Below, piece by piece: positions 9,093 to 19,751 of a stretch of 64,000 nucleotides of DNA. Made by a program: the position numbers and the translations under genes. The notes under the pieces were generated by a model. That model was given only the letters and a program-made list of their open reading frames with translations. It was not told where the DNA came from and did no database searches. Numbering within the stretch: the stretch's first letter is position 1; each line of letters begins with the position of its first letter. Source of the DNA: Phialophora verrucosa (lineage: Eukaryota; Ascomycota; Eurotiomycetes; Chaetothyriales; Herpotrichiellaceae); the NCBI GenBank assembly GCA_002099365.1, contig MSED01000001.1, forward strand, positions 3,410,001 to 3,474,000, in the 5' to 3' direction.

Positions 9093-10796
9093 TCAGCAAA
9101 GTCCAGAAGGTGTCCGGCGTAGCGCATAAGGGGTACTCTCCCCCCCTATTTCCCTGGCGTATGCGGTCCCGATATATGCAGGATGCCCCGGTTTCACTGT
9201 TGCGTTTCCATTGTCAAATGTGGAATCTGGAGCCTCGCCGTTGCATAGATGAATGCCAAGCACATATTTCCACCAAGCCTGCCGCCGTGGGCTCGCTTGC
9301 ATGCGCGTCCAGACAAGCCAGATGTATATGGTCAGGACGGTCAGCGGGACCGAGGCTGCGAGAAGAATCCACCAGTCGCCGGTAACGGTGATGTTCCCAA
9401 TGCCGCTTGCTGAAGTCGTCGTGCTGACAAACGATGTCGAAAAGAAGTTCGAGACAACGGTGATAGGTAGATAAATCAGAGTGAGGATGGTCAGCACTTT
9501 GACCGCTGCGGCATCCTGCGTACTTTTTTCGGCCAGTTTGTGCATTCTGTCCGTCAGCCTGCGCATTTCTTCGTTCTCTTTGCCTGACTCGAGCGCAAGC
9601 CTTTGAAGAGAATAGCCACTGCTCAAATCCAAGAAGCTGGAAAGGAGGTTCGTGATGCCAGCAAGTTTGGTCCTCAGATGAGTGACTTCAGTAGCAAGGA
9701 GTCCCAAGGACCTTTGGTGATAGTCAAAGCTCGACCGCATCAGATCGAGGTAGTCGGAATTTGGTGCTTGCCAATGCTTTACCAGGGACTCCCAGGAGGA
9801 CGATAATGCAGATGTTGTATCCATTGTCGCGCTGATTGCCAACATCGAGTTCAGCAGTTTTTCATCCAGCATCAGGAGATCTTGACGTCTGCCGGGCTGG
9901 TGCAGACTGACTGGACTTTTATCATCGGGCGAAGTGCCTAGTATTTGAGCATATTGCGTATCGGTCTCTTCAGTAAGATCAATCAGGTACTGCCTCCAGC
10001 TTGAGATCGCAGAATCAAGAACAAGTTGATGCACCTCGAAGGGGTCAGTATCCTGGCGAAAGTCGCCTGCAAGCGCCGCCACGTTCAACCTCTGCTGCAT
10101 ATCCGCCGAGATCGTGATGAATGTCCATGATGCGCCGTCCTGTTTGGGTGCATAGCGACAGGAGACTGCGCATTGACGAAGAGACCATGCCTTCAATCCC
10201 GCTTGCATGTTATGGCGACGGTTGCGCTCCACAAACCGTAAGCCATAAGTGCATTCATGGCCACCCTCGAGAGACGCTTTCGCTTGCAGCCGCATGAATC
10301 TCAATGCTGGAGGTGCGATCTCGCTCTCACGTTCCCTCGTGCCGAAGAACACGATGAAGCTCTTCAACCGTGGCGGCACTCGAGCTTTTACCATCAATTC
10401 ATTAAACAGTTCACTTGCGATGAGCAGCGGGCCCCATGAGTGCGTTTGGCGTATGAAGAATGTCCGACACGTTGAAGTGTCTCTGATGTAGTCGGACAGA
10501 TCTTCAGACGAAGTGAGTGCAAGTAAATGCACCGACGCGGTTTTCTCTTCATTGCCCACTTTGCAACTCTCGGTGTCGGTAGTTGCGCCTGCTGAAGTTT
10601 GCACCTTGTCCCTCTTTGCCTTCTGGTGATCTACGACCGGAGGTAGGAGCAGATGTGCTGGAAATGCTTCTACTCGCGAACGCGCATCACCTTGGTTTAA
10701 GAACAAGTCCTCCTGGACAGACTCCCATTGCCGGCTGTCTCCATCGCCCAATCTTCGTATGACATCGCCATTGTAGGCTTGCAGACCTCCTGTCAT
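9093..10796 (-). CDS. CorA-like membrane transporter family protein, fungal type
   Basis: 567 aa from the ATG at 10796. A soluble N-terminal two-thirds carries the long helical region typical of CorA-type proteins. Two C-terminal hydrophobic helices follow, at about residues 437-461 (containing LTLIYLPITVVSNFFSTSF) and 473-495 (WWILLAASVPLTVLTIY), and then a cytosolic tail of about 70 residues. Known: CorA proteins are pentameric Mg2+ channels with a GMN signature after TM1. This protein lacks an obvious GMN, as is common in the expanded fungal CorA-like group, so the transported ion cannot be stated. The ATG overlaps a TGA of an upstream frame (ATGA at 10793-10796). An upstream 5' exon cannot be excluded, since an acceptor-like cctggacag lies about 20 bases before the ATG. 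Confidence 0.75.
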   Translation of the reverse strand: MTGGLQAYNGDVIRRLGDGDSRQWESVQEDLFLNQGDARSRVEAFPAHLLLPPVVDHQKAKRDKVQTSAGATTDTESCKVGNEEKTASVHLLALTSSEDLSDYIRDTSTCRTFFIRQTHSWGPLLIASELFNELMVKARVPPRLKSFIVFFGTRERESEIAPPALRFMRLQAKASLEGGHECTYGLRFVERNRRHNMQAGLKAWSLRQCAVSCRYAPKQDGASWTFITISADMQQRLNVAALAGDFRQDTDPFEVHQLVLDSAISSWRQYLIDLTEETDTQYAQILGTSPDDKSPVSLHQPGRRQDLLMLDEKLLNSMLAISATMDTTSALSSSWESLVKHWQAPNSDYLDLMRSSFDYHQRSLGLLATEVTHLRTKLAGITNLLSSFLDLSSGYSLQRLALESGKENEEMRRLTDRMHKLAEKSTQDAAAVKVLTILTLIYLPITVVSNFFSTSFVSTTTSASGIGNITVTGDWWILLAASVPLTVLTIYIWLVWTRMQASPRRQAWWKYVLGIHLCNGEAPDSTFDNGNATVKPGHPAYIGTAYAREIGGESTPYALRRTPSGLC

Positions 10797-11893
10797 GCTA
10801 AGAATGTCTTCAGACTGTCCAGGCTACTCTGATTGTCCGTCGGGCTTGCGGGTATAATGCATGAGGAGCAAATACAAACCGGGATGTGCGGGAGACTGCA
10901 CAACCCGTAGAATAATGCTGTGGCAGTGCTCACTACACGGGGTTTCACCCGAAATTTGCTGCGCCATGCAGGTGGAATCAGAAGTAAAGCCGATCTAATA
11001 GCCGCCACTTTCCGTGCCCAATGCCAGATATTTGGGCCAGATAGCGAGCAACAATGTTTCGCAATCCGCGGCGCTCTGTGGCCACGGAGAGGCCAACATA
11101 ACGTCGGCGTGGCGTACTGAATGAACTTCTGTCCGCGTGGCGTCGTACTGATCAGGTTGACAGATCCTTCACCGGTTAGCGCCCCGGGCAGCATATCTAG
11201 ACAAACAGTTCCCTCCATTGAGAATTCTGTTTTCTGTACCGACAAATTCACAATCAGAAGTTCTGACCCTTGTCGCATCTCGGACTGGTTGGCCGATAGC
11301 AAGATGTATTCCTGTTCTTCATCCCGAAGATCGACCCGGAGCTCTCTAGACAGCATCCAAACTGTGCCAGTACAGCTTTTGGATGCCCGTTTCGTCGACC
11401 CCGATAAACTCCGCCCTCGACTCGACGAGATCTTCCAGAACCAGGATTACGACCTCAAATTGTGTAACGGGCAGTGGCACATTCTGGGAGCTCCCCGGCT
11501 CACAAAGCAACACATGTCAAGCCTGCTACTGTGAGCTCGCTTTTGGGATCACAAAAGGACTACAGAGCCATTGCAGATTCAACTATGCGTCCTTGGCCCT
11601 CGTCTCAACTGGGGGCTTTCGGCATCGGACGACCAGCGCGGAAACGTCGCAAACGAAAATTCCTGCAAATTCATTTCGCGGAGGAAACGGTTCACATTCA
11701 CGCGCTCAATGATGCCCTCGACGGTGTGAGGCGCCTGGTTCGCGTTGTCCCCGTTGCTACTATCAAATCTCATGGCATAAGTCGAGGTGTAAGGAGCCAA
11801 CAAAGTTTGCTTGCACCTGAACAGGACTGGGTCTTGACTGGTACCAACAGCATGAATCTGCGAACGATACCTGGAATCGAGAAATGAGGGCAT
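10797..11893 (-). pseudogene. Possible decayed or mis-spliced gene upstream of the CorA-like gene
   Basis: Three consecutive minus-strand segments look protein-like but lie in different frames: 11893-about 11600 (starts MPSFLDSRYRSQ, about 95 residues), about 11520-11350 (contains TQFEVVILVLEDLVESRAE, ends at TAG), and 11356-10797 (contains RVDLRDEEQEYILLSANQ). No clean GT-AG intron joins the last two, because the frame shifts by one base within about 10 bases of the TAG, so a frameshift is likely. The plus strand is also open here: 11121-11534 reads a plausible peptide containing KLRPRLDEIFQNQDYDL. I recognise no family with confidence. It may be the remnant of a gene that once belonged to, or neighboured, the CorA-like gene. 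Confidence 0.35.
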
Positions 11894-12461
11894 TCTATCA
11901 TTATCATACTAGTCAAATGCTCGCTACAATCTCATTAGTGATGACTTTGGGGTGGCATTATACATGCTAGTCTTAAACTCCTAGCGCTGTGACGCCTCAC
12001 TGTATTCCTCGCCACTACCCTCCTTGGATTCTTGCTCGAGAGGAGCAATGATGATAGTGTCATCCTTTCCCGTTTAGTTTCACCCTTTCTGGCACTCCAA
12101 CCCAGGTATTAACGATCTAGGAGTATACTCACGCACGAGAAGAGATCTATAGTATTGATCTAGAAAGATTCTTCGAGATCAGGAGACCGGAGCCATGATA
12201 CCGTATCATCATCTTTGATCGGGTTGGCAGCACGGACCGGCAGCAAAGGAGATACAGTGCTACTACCACTTGCTTGTCGTGGAACCTTTCGAGAGGATGA
12301 CAAAAAAACAGAGCACTCGTAACGAAGATCCTGGGCGGATGGTCAGCCTATTAAATGATTAAATACTTAAGTCTAGACGAGGCTGAGCTGAATTTAGCCT
12401 AGCTACGAGGACTCTGTGTGTCTGTAGGAGCATCTGAGCTATATGTCGCTGTTGAACAGTG
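11894..12461. other. Intergenic region downstream of ESF1
   Basis: About 570 bp, AT-richer than its neighbours. It includes short inverted-looking tatagatct/agatctatag motifs near 12140-12170 and an A-run at 12302-12308. No gene or RNA is recognised. Confidence 0.5.
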
Positions 12462-14756
12462 TCAGCTCCTCTGCCGCCTTTTGATCTTCTCCACCAGGCT
12501 CTTTGCATCGCTCACGCCCTCAACCTCGCCCTCGTGTCTCTTCTCCCCGGTGATTTGTCCATCCCACGGGTCGGCTCTTTCACTAGGGAGCTCGGTGCCG
12601 CTGTCGTGCCGGTGTTGTTTCTTGTTCTTCCGTTTCCGGCCCTCGTCGAGCAGCAGCTTCATGTTCTTGGTCGCTTTGAAGCGCGGGTTCGTGGGGTCGA
12701 TGGCGTATTCATGCGAGGAGAAGAGGCGGGCAAAGCGTGGGTCGGAGGTGTCGACGTTGAAGTCGTCCGCTGGGGTTATTCCACCGGTTTCGGCTTGGAC
12801 CGCGTCGGATTTAAGCTTCTTCTTGAACTTGTTCTTCTTGCCCTTCTTGCGAGCTTCCTTTTCGGCGCGCTCGATTTCGCGCATGTCGAAGTGTTGGATC
12901 TTGCGTTTGCCTTGGGCGCCCTCATCGTCATCGGCGTCGTCATCCGCCATGAGAAGTTCGAGCTCCGCGCGCTGTTTGCGGTCTCTTTCTTCCTCGGCTT
13001 CACGCTGTTGTTTTTTCTTCAGTCGCTCTTCCTTCCTCAGTTTGCTTGACGTGGATTTGGAGAGCTCGGCGGATGGTTCATTCGAGGCGAAGAATGGATC
13101 GTCGAATCCCAACTCATCTTCGTCCTCGTGCGGCTCTTGGATAAGCTGGTTTTTCGTCTCTGCTATGGTATCGTCGCGGGCATCATGATCAGGGACTGCG
13201 TTCGCCGACTTCATTTTTTCTTTCCTTTTCTGTTTTCGTTCTCGTTCTTTGCGGACGTACTTCTCTAATGTCGTCTCCTCCGGCTCTGGCGAGTTTTCAA
13301 ACACCGAACGTTTCTTATCATCTTTGATGGGGTTCAAACCGGATGTAAAGGTGATTTGCATGTCTCCGACAGGTGCTTTGTCTTTGGATTTGGAGGGCTT
13401 GGCGGTGTCGAGAGGCAGGCCCAGGAGAGCCCGCATGCGTTGGCGTTCGGCTTCTTTCTTTGAGAGACGTGCTGTGGGAGCGTCGTCGCGAGTGTTGCTG
13501 GGTTCGGCTTCAAGTTCCAGTTCCCCGGGGTCAGAGTCGTCGGAATCAGAAGCGAGATACGCTCTGAGATCATTCTCATCCATCATTTCCTGCATGCCCT
13601 TCTTGCCTTTGGCCTTGCCACCCTTAAAAGCCCTTGCAACGGCTTCTTTCCTCCCTGTGTCCTCTGCGTCCCAGGTCAACTTGACTTTGCTGTGTTGCAA
13701 GGCGTCCGTAACGAACTCATTCGGTCTGTAGTCGTCTGGAATCCGTTCGCATTCTTCCCTGGGGACATCTGTGCTGAAATCGGTCTCGTCGGGGACGAAC
13801 CTTAGGTCGAAGAAGTTTGCAGTACGGAGGTATTCTGTCCCGTCGACGGCATCGTAAATGTGTTTCGCCACAGATGGGGACGAGAAAGTGAGAATGGCGT
13901 AGAAATAGCGCAGCCGTTCGAGCTGGTATTTTCGTAGGGCGGTTGAGTTGAAGTCTTCATCGCCGTTTTCGTTTTTGAGAATTGAGGCTTTTATGTCTTC
14001 ATCGCCTTCTTCCTCATCAGACACACTGTCGTCGTCATTGCCTTCTTTTGCAGCATTGGCGAAGATATCTTTGGGTGGTCCTTCCATCTCTTCTCGTTCG
14101 AGTCGTTCTTTACCGAATTCGCTGGGGTAGATGGCTGCTTTGACGAGGGATCCGCCGGTAGAGGGTACAAAGCTGGAGAAGACGGCCATCAGGTCCGCGG
14201 CGCGGATGTTGTCCCAATCCAAGTTGACGATGGCGATGCGAGAGGTGACTTCTCCGGTGGGCACATCCTGCTGCTGGGTTGCGCCGACGTCGAGTTCTTC
14301 ATCCACATCTTCTACGTCGTCGTCTTCTTCGGAGTCTGAGTCGGTGGACGTCTCGTCCGAGGAGGTTTCGGATTGAGAATCTGTCTCTCTCCCTTCGCGT
14401 AACGGATCGCGAATCTCCTTCTCGACCCTGCTCAACTCCTTCTGTACCTCTTCGTCATCATCGGCCTCGTCGCTTTCCTGCTCTTCATCCTCGTCAAACT
14501 CGTACTTCCTCTTTAACCTTTTCTTCTCTGCGTTCGACTCCAGCGGTCGTCCATACCGGTCAACCTTGGCTCTCTTAACAAAATCCTCGTCTTCAAGGAC
14601 TCGCGCGAAACGCCTGTCAAGTTTGACCTTGTTCTTCTTTCCGGGTAAGCGGTATCGTGGGTCGGACTGGATATTGGCGAACCGAGGGTCTGTTATTCGT
14701 GAATCAGAGGACGCACCCGCTGCAGTCTTCTGCTTCTTTGCGGAAGGTTCGCCCAT
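12462..14756 (-). CDS. ESF1: Pre-rRNA processing protein ESF1
   Basis: Single exon, 764 aa from the ATG at 14756. The open frame runs 69 codons further upstream, but those residues are Pro/Arg-rich and unconserved in style, whereas MGEPSAKKQK followed by DPRFANIQSDPRYRLP is the expected ESF1 beginning. Then come RFARVLEDEDF, a long acidic region (about 90-150), an RNA-binding-like NUC153-associated core (SRIAIVNLDWDNIRAADLM, about 170, through FFDLRFVPDETDFS, about 320), Lys/Glu-rich coiled or disordered stretches, and the C-terminal NUC153-type motif DPRFARLFSSHEYAIDPTNP. Known: ESF1 is a nucleolar factor needed for early pre-18S rRNA processing (small subunit). Divergent from the epimerase gene at 15172. 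Confidence 0.93.
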   Translation of the reverse strand: MGEPSAKKQKTAAGASSDSRITDPRFANIQSDPRYRLPGKKNKVKLDRRFARVLEDEDFVKRAKVDRYGRPLESNAEKKRLKRKYEFDEDEEQESDEADDDEEVQKELSRVEKEIRDPLREGRETDSQSETSSDETSTDSDSEEDDDVEDVDEELDVGATQQQDVPTGEVTSRIAIVNLDWDNIRAADLMAVFSSFVPSTGGSLVKAAIYPSEFGKERLEREEMEGPPKDIFANAAKEGNDDDSVSDEEEGDEDIKASILKNENGDEDFNSTALRKYQLERLRYFYAILTFSSPSVAKHIYDAVDGTEYLRTANFFDLRFVPDETDFSTDVPREECERIPDDYRPNEFVTDALQHSKVKLTWDAEDTGRKEAVARAFKGGKAKGKKGMQEMMDENDLRAYLASDSDDSDPGELELEAEPSNTRDDAPTARLSKKEAERQRMRALLGLPLDTAKPSKSKDKAPVGDMQITFTSGLNPIKDDKKRSVFENSPEPEETTLEKYVRKERERKQKRKEKMKSANAVPDHDARDDTIAETKNQLIQEPHEDEDELGFDDPFFASNEPSAELSKSTSSKLRKEERLKKKQQREAEEERDRKQRAELELLMADDDADDDEGAQGKRKIQHFDMREIERAEKEARKKGKKNKFKKKLKSDAVQAETGGITPADDFNVDTSDPRFARLFSSHEYAIDPTNPRFKATKNMKLLLDEGRKRKNKKQHRHDSGTELPSERADPWDGQITGEKRHEGEVEGVSDAKSLVEKIKRRQRS

Positions 14757-15171
14757 CCTGCTCGGTCGCTGCAATGTGCACCACTGCGGTCGACTGCGGC
14801 GAGCGGAATTGGAGGGGGAGAAAAAAAGTTGTTTCCCGCCGACAAAAATGATGGTGGCTCTGATGTGGGGAAGACACGGGCGGCGTTTCCCGCATGGGGG
14901 CCACCAGGGGCGTCGACGGGCGTGTCCCTGGCGGCTGCCAGGTGGGAGGCTCGAGGCATGCAAGGGGGAGCCACGGGAACTTCACTGCAAATGCAGTTGT
15001 AACGTTATATCAGAGTGGTTTTCTTCGCTTTCTCGTCCATTCAAGTCGCTCTCTAGCATCGCATACCAAGTGTACAGCAAAGTCCAGCGCGAGGTCTGGC
15101 ATACCCCCCTTCGACGAGCTCTTCAAAACATAACATATTTACCCCGCCTTGACTCGGATAGCGACATCAAA
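14757..15171. promoter_or_regulatory. Shared 415-bp divergent promoter region, ESF1 / UDP-glucose epimerase
   Basis: The start codons of ESF1 (minus, 14756) and the epimerase (plus, 15172) face away from each other across this interval, so both promoters must lie here unless 5' introns exist. No specific factor site is identified. Longer open frames here are extensions without conserved residues. Confidence 0.5.
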
Positions 15172-16354
15172 ATGACTGTGGGCAGCTGCTTAATTACAGG
15201 GTGCGTCAGGCCAGATTGAGGATAATTGAGCTCGAGACAAGGGCTGACACGCATCTGCCAGTGGCACTGGCTACATTGGCTCCTTCACGGCCCTGGCCCT
15301 GCTCGAGGCCGACTACAAGGTCGTCGTCGTCGACAACCTCTACAACTCTTCCCCCGAAGTGCTCAACCGGATAGAACTCATCTGCGGCCGCCGGCCTGAA
15401 TACTACAACGTCGACATCACCGACGAAAAAGCTCTCGATGATGTTTTCTCCAAACATCCCGACATCGACAGTGTCATCCACTTCGCCGCCCTGAAGGCTG
15501 TCGGCGAGTCTGGCGAAATACCGCTCGAGTACTACCGCGTCAACGTCTACGGGACCCTATGCCTGTTGAGATCCGCCGCGAGGAACAATGTCACGAACGT
15601 TGTGTACTCCTCCTCCGCGACTGTCTACGGCGACGCCACCCGCGTACCAGGCATGATCCCCATCCCAGAAGAATGCCCCCTCGGTCCCACGAACCCCTAC
15701 GGCAACACCAAATTTACCTCTGAACTCATGATCACGGACCACATCACTGCCGAACGCGCAAAGGCCCAGAAGAACGGAGATGCCACACAAGTCAAGAAAT
15801 GGAACGCCGGCCTACTGAGATACTTCAATCCCGCCGGCGCCCATCCCAGTGGCATCATGGGCGAAGACCCCGCAGGAGTCCCCTACAACCTCCTCCCCCT
15901 TCTCGCCCAAGTCGCCACGGGCAAGCGAGAGAAGCTCCTAGTCTTCGGCGATGACTACGCCTCTCATGATGGCACTGCCATTCGCGATTACATCCACATC
16001 CTCGACCTGGCTGCTGGTCATCTGGCAGCACTAGACTACCTTCGTACCCACCAACCGGGTGTTCGAGCCTGGAACCTCGGTACCGGCCGCGGCAGCACCG
16101 TCTTCGACATGATCAAAGCCTTCAGCAATGCTGTGGGCCGAGATCTTCCCTATCAGGTCGTCGGACGTCGTCCCGGAGACGTCCTCGATCTCACGAGCAA
16201 TCCGACCCGCGCCAATCGCGAGCTTGGATGGGAAACCAAGAGGAAAATGGAAGACGCCTGCGCGGACCTCTGGCGTTGGACCGAGAACAATCCCGAAGGG
16301 TATCGACAAGCCCCGCCGCAAAAGTTCCTGGACGAGTTGAAGAAGAAGAACTAG
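15172..16354 (+). CDS. UDP-glucose 4-epimerase
   Basis: Two exons: 15172-15200 and 15262-16354. The intron is 61 bp (15201-15261, donor gtgcgt, acceptor ctgccag). Product 373 aa, the usual length for a single-domain fungal epimerase without the mutarotase part of yeast Gal10. The splice restores the NAD-binding motif TGGTGYIGS at residues 9-17. Catalytic residues of the extended short-chain dehydrogenase fold are visible: Ser/Thr in VVYSSSATVYG and YGNTK with Tyr and Lys (YxxxK). The substrate-binding LLRYFNPAGAHPSG, DYIHILDLA and the C-terminal RRPGDV segment are also present. Known: it interconverts UDP-glucose and UDP-galactose in the Leloir pathway and supplies UDP-galactose for wall galactans and glycoproteins. 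Cytosolic. Confidence 0.95.
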
Positions 16355-17088
16355 GAGTCTTACAAAGAGATGGCCTGCTCAAAGGCCAGCAAGGATAGGG
16401 ACAGGCGGCTTTCAGCCAGTGGGCCGTATTACTGCCAGAGGAATTTGGCTCAGGTGGAATTGCCCTCACCCAAAGATAAAAGCATTGAAAAAGGAAGTGA
16501 CAGGAAGGGGCCCGATGGTGTGCCTCTCGCATCGGCCAAGGAAAATGAAAGAGGAAAGCAACAGACGCAGAACTCGAATCAGCCATGGAGACTGTAGACG
16601 GACATTACCATATTGGAAGATTGGGGAGGAAGGTTATTGTATCCAGTTGAAATTTCCGGGCATGAGGCCTGGCGCGGAGGTGATCAACTCGATCGAGGTT
16701 CGCAACGGCTTGAAGTACCCAGACGAAATGGACCAGCCGGAGAGCTCTAGAGGCATGGATAGGCCTGCATAGCATTGATTGAACGACATGCATAGACATT
16801 GTTTTGGAGTGCTTTTGAAAAGCAAACAAGAAGAGATGATCTGTCTAGTTCCGTCCTAGACGTGAGATCTTTAAGCACAGACTCAGCAGACGGATCTCCA
16901 GCAATGATCTTGTCCACCAGAGTTTCGGAGATCAACCATAATCTCGGCGGCTCATCATTATACTCTATATACGCCTGAGAGAGACGGGCCTGCCACAGCG
17001 GGTATCATGACAATATATACGCATGTAAGTCATACAATTCGGGTAAGGCACAGTCTTTGCTGGGTACCACTCATTCACGGGGCTGACA
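16355..17088. other. Convergent intergenic region
   Basis: About 730 bp between the convergent epimerase and MDM10 genes. Only short overlapping frames on both strands, without motifs. It presumably holds both 3' UTRs and terminators. Confidence 0.5.
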
Positions 17089-18639
17089 TCATGTCGAATA
17101 AGCGACACTCACGCCCACATTGCCTGTCCATCGCTTGATGCCATTTCCGTTCCCACTTCCCTCCAGAGACGCCGCCCGGACGGTCGTCTCGGCCCCGCTA
17201 CTCGCGGCACTAAACGATGAGACACCGGGATTGTGCATGACAGGATTGACCGAGACACCGACCTCGACGAGCAGGCTCTTGACCCGGCCGGTCCACAGCG
17301 CCTTTAAATTCCAGGTGTCGTCGACGCGGAACTTGAGGACGTTTTCGGCCTCGCGGTCTAGACGAGATGTCTTTAGTCCGCGTTCCTCGGGGGTGAACCA
17401 GTCCGAGGTGAGCGTGCGGGCCCATTGGATGGGGTCCGCTTGGGCGGGCGGCTCGCGCTTTTGAGGGCGCCAGAGCTCGCCGCCGACGACGTAGCGCGAT
17501 TCCCAGGAGTAGAAGTTGAAGTCGAATCGGGATGACAGAGCTAGGTATGGCGTCGGACGGACGGAGTAGGTCGACGAGATGGATCCGGTGAGTGGCGTTG
17601 CCGTCAGGGTCATGGTGTAGGGGAAGGAGGAATGCGGGACATTCGAAGGCGTTAGGAGTGAGTGTCCTGCTGTTGAGAGAAGGGAGGCAGACGTGCCGGC
17701 GAGGGGTTTGCCTGTCACAGGGTTCTGGTAAGGGCCCGGTGGAGCTGCGGGCGTTATGTGTGGTGCGAGGGTGGTGAAGCGGAGGCCCGTCGAGAGGCCG
17801 ATGACGTGAGAAAAGGGGCTGTAGTAGAATTCCGCGCCGGCGGAGAGGAGAGACGGCTTGGATGCGAGGCGGTTGCGGTAGGCTGTCAGGGAGTCTGGCT
17901 GCGACTGGAGGGGAGCTATCCCCGTGAGACTTCCTGCTCCGTGTATACCTTCTCGCAGTGGAGATGAGAGTGAGGGCACATTGTCTGGTGGCCTGAGAGG
18001 AGCGACTCCAAAGTTCCAGAGACCTCGCACTCCAAGCAGCCCGTTGTCCGTAGAGCCAAGCCCTTCTAGAGAGTATTGCCCGTTGTCATGCTGTAGGTGG
18101 GCCAGCACCGAAGCTGGAGGCGGACCGGAATTGACGGCTGGCTTTGTCGTCGATTGGCTGTAGAGGGACAGTGAAAGGAGCGTCTCTGGACTGATCCGTC
18201 GGGCATACAGGGCCGTTAGGGTGGACGGAGGAGGGAGAGCCAGAGTCGCGTGAAGTAGGATTGGTTTCCGCCCATCTTCGGTGAAGAACTTCCTCCTATC
18301 CCTATCACCTTGCACGATAGGCACAGGGAGCCTTACTTCTCTGTACCCCTTCGTCAAGGACTTCAATGGTATCGTTGGTGCTTCCGAAGGTACATGGCCC
18401 AGTGCAACGCTCGAGTAGAGGTATGATATTGAGCCATCTATTTGTCCCAACGTCGAGAGTGTGTATGACGAGGCAAAGTTCGGTGTGCTCAGAGAAGAGA
18501 TATGCAGGGACAATGTCGAGGGAGTCTGGAAGGAGAGGAGAGCGTCGGATGTCGCCGTGAGGGAGGAATAGCTGTTGTCTGGATTCCAGTCGGTGGACGT
18601 CCCGAAGGCCTGGACGATATAGTCCATGAAATTGATCAT
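17089..18639 (-). CDS. MDM10: Mitochondrial distribution and morphology protein 10 (ERMES subunit)
   Basis: Single exon, 516 aa, starting at 18639 with MINFMDYIVQAFGTSTDWN followed by DNSYSSLTATSDALLSF, the characteristic MDM10 N-terminus. It continues with ISSLSTPNFASSYTLSTLG and VRGLWNFG-type strands, and ends in a beta-barrel-like AYST. Length fits filamentous fungi, whose loops are longer than in yeast. Known: MDM10 is an outer-membrane beta-barrel. With Mmm1, Mdm12 and Mdm34 it forms the ER-mitochondria encounter structure used for lipid transfer and mitochondrial shape, and it also binds the SAM complex during assembly of beta-barrels and Tom22/Tom40. TOM22 is encoded in this same window (45492-46098). 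Confidence 0.93.
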   Translation of the reverse strand: MINFMDYIVQAFGTSTDWNPDNSYSSLTATSDALLSFQTPSTLSLHISSLSTPNFASSYTLSTLGQIDGSISYLYSSVALGHVPSEAPTIPLKSLTKGYREVRLPVPIVQGDRDRRKFFTEDGRKPILLHATLALPPPSTLTALYARRISPETLLSLSLYSQSTTKPAVNSGPPPASVLAHLQHDNGQYSLEGLGSTDNGLLGVRGLWNFGVAPLRPPDNVPSLSSPLREGIHGAGSLTGIAPLQSQPDSLTAYRNRLASKPSLLSAGAEFYYSPFSHVIGLSTGLRFTTLAPHITPAAPPGPYQNPVTGKPLAGTSASLLSTAGHSLLTPSNVPHSSFPYTMTLTATPLTGSISSTYSVRPTPYLALSSRFDFNFYSWESRYVVGGELWRPQKREPPAQADPIQWARTLTSDWFTPEERGLKTSRLDREAENVLKFRVDDTWNLKALWTGRVKSLLVEVGVSVNPVMHNPGVSSFSAASSGAETTVRAASLEGSGNGNGIKRWTGNVGVSVAYST

Positions 18640-19751
18640 TTTGCAGGGAGTGCTGTCTTACGAGCGCGCCCGGCGCTATATCAAGTCGTAATGCATTCTC
18701 GACTGTGAACCACGTCTCCCCAAGTTCACCTTGCTGCTGCTCGACGAAGCTTGACATTCGAGTTCACGACGAAGAGCAGCGTGGCAGCGCAGCTCGCGGC
18801 GCTTTGAGTGCCGTATGGTTCGCCGCAGCCAGCGGAGCAAGTACGGTGGAGCACAAATCTCTCCCAAAATCTTGTCTTCCCCTCCGTCGAAGCTTGGAAC
18901 GCTTGGAAAACCTTGTCTAAACTGCTCAACTCAGCATCCCAAGCAATATAGTTTCCTTCTCATCAATCTCGGTCATCATGTATGAGCACTGCGAGTCGCA
19001 TCATATTTTGCCATGCGCAGCGTATGCGATTCGGTTGATGGTTCCCATCCGGGAAATCGTTTCCCAATAAGCTCGCCCGGAGTTTTTCACCACGAGAAGC
19101 TGCAGCTTCTCAGCGATCAATTTCTTTCCTTCTGAGATGCAGCCTTGTTGATGCCACAAAGTCTATAATTGCGACAGCTTCACTGCCGAGGTTTCCTGTT
19201 ATTTATTACCGCAGGAAAGAATTTTTCTCGGTGATTCACACCCGAACACGAACATCCACGTCCGAAATTGGTTGGAGTATTCACTCGTCCAGCGCCCAGA
19301 AGTTGAGGTTACAGCTGACGCCACGAAGGCGAGGCTGCCAGACCCACGTTTGGGTCGTCCCCAACTCTTCCTAGGCTCAGAATTCCCTGTTCCAGACGCT
19401 TGATACATTGCTTCCGCACGGGAACTTCGCAACCACATGCTGATTTGGAAGCTAACAATCGCTGCGATGGCACTAACGCGTGGGACAGTGGAGGCCTGGG
19501 TTGCCATGAGATATCCACGCCAGCCTATCACAGCTCTTTGCCCTTATCACGCCATAGACGCGAAGAGGAGCTGCAACAATAAGCTGAGATCGCATTGACA
19601 GATAACCTACCGCTTGAGATGGCTGATTCCAGATTGCCAGTGACCTGTGTCTGCTTTATAAACCTGCAGGGGCTCGCAGGTCAGTTCCAACGGCTCCCGC
19701 TCCACCTCCTTCACAGCCCATCTCGATACAATCACGGACGCCACGCTCGCC
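18640..19751. promoter_or_regulatory. Divergent MDM10 / amino acid transporter upstream region
   Basis: About 1.1 kb between divergently transcribed genes. A TATAAA lies at 19657-19662, about 90 bases before the transporter ATG (see separate entry). A 110-codon minus-strand frame (19199-19531) has no recognisable features and is not called. Confidence 0.45.
19657..19662 (+). promoter_or_regulatory. TATA box candidate for the amino acid transporter
   Basis: TATAAA within ctttataaacc, 90 bases upstream of the ATG at 19752. Spacing is suitable for a fungal TATA-dependent, regulated transporter promoter; not proven. Confidence 0.5.

Noticed and set aside
10793..10796. ATGA stop/start overlap suggestive of translational coupling
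   Set aside because: Coupled operon-style overlap is a bacterial device; here the upstream frame is probably a broken gene or chance frame in a eukaryote.
12418..13188. 256-codon plus-strand Ser/Phe-rich frame
   Set aside because: Antisense of the Lys/Glu-rich C-terminal part of ESF1; Ser/Phe/Leu runs are the mirror image of Lys/Glu codons.
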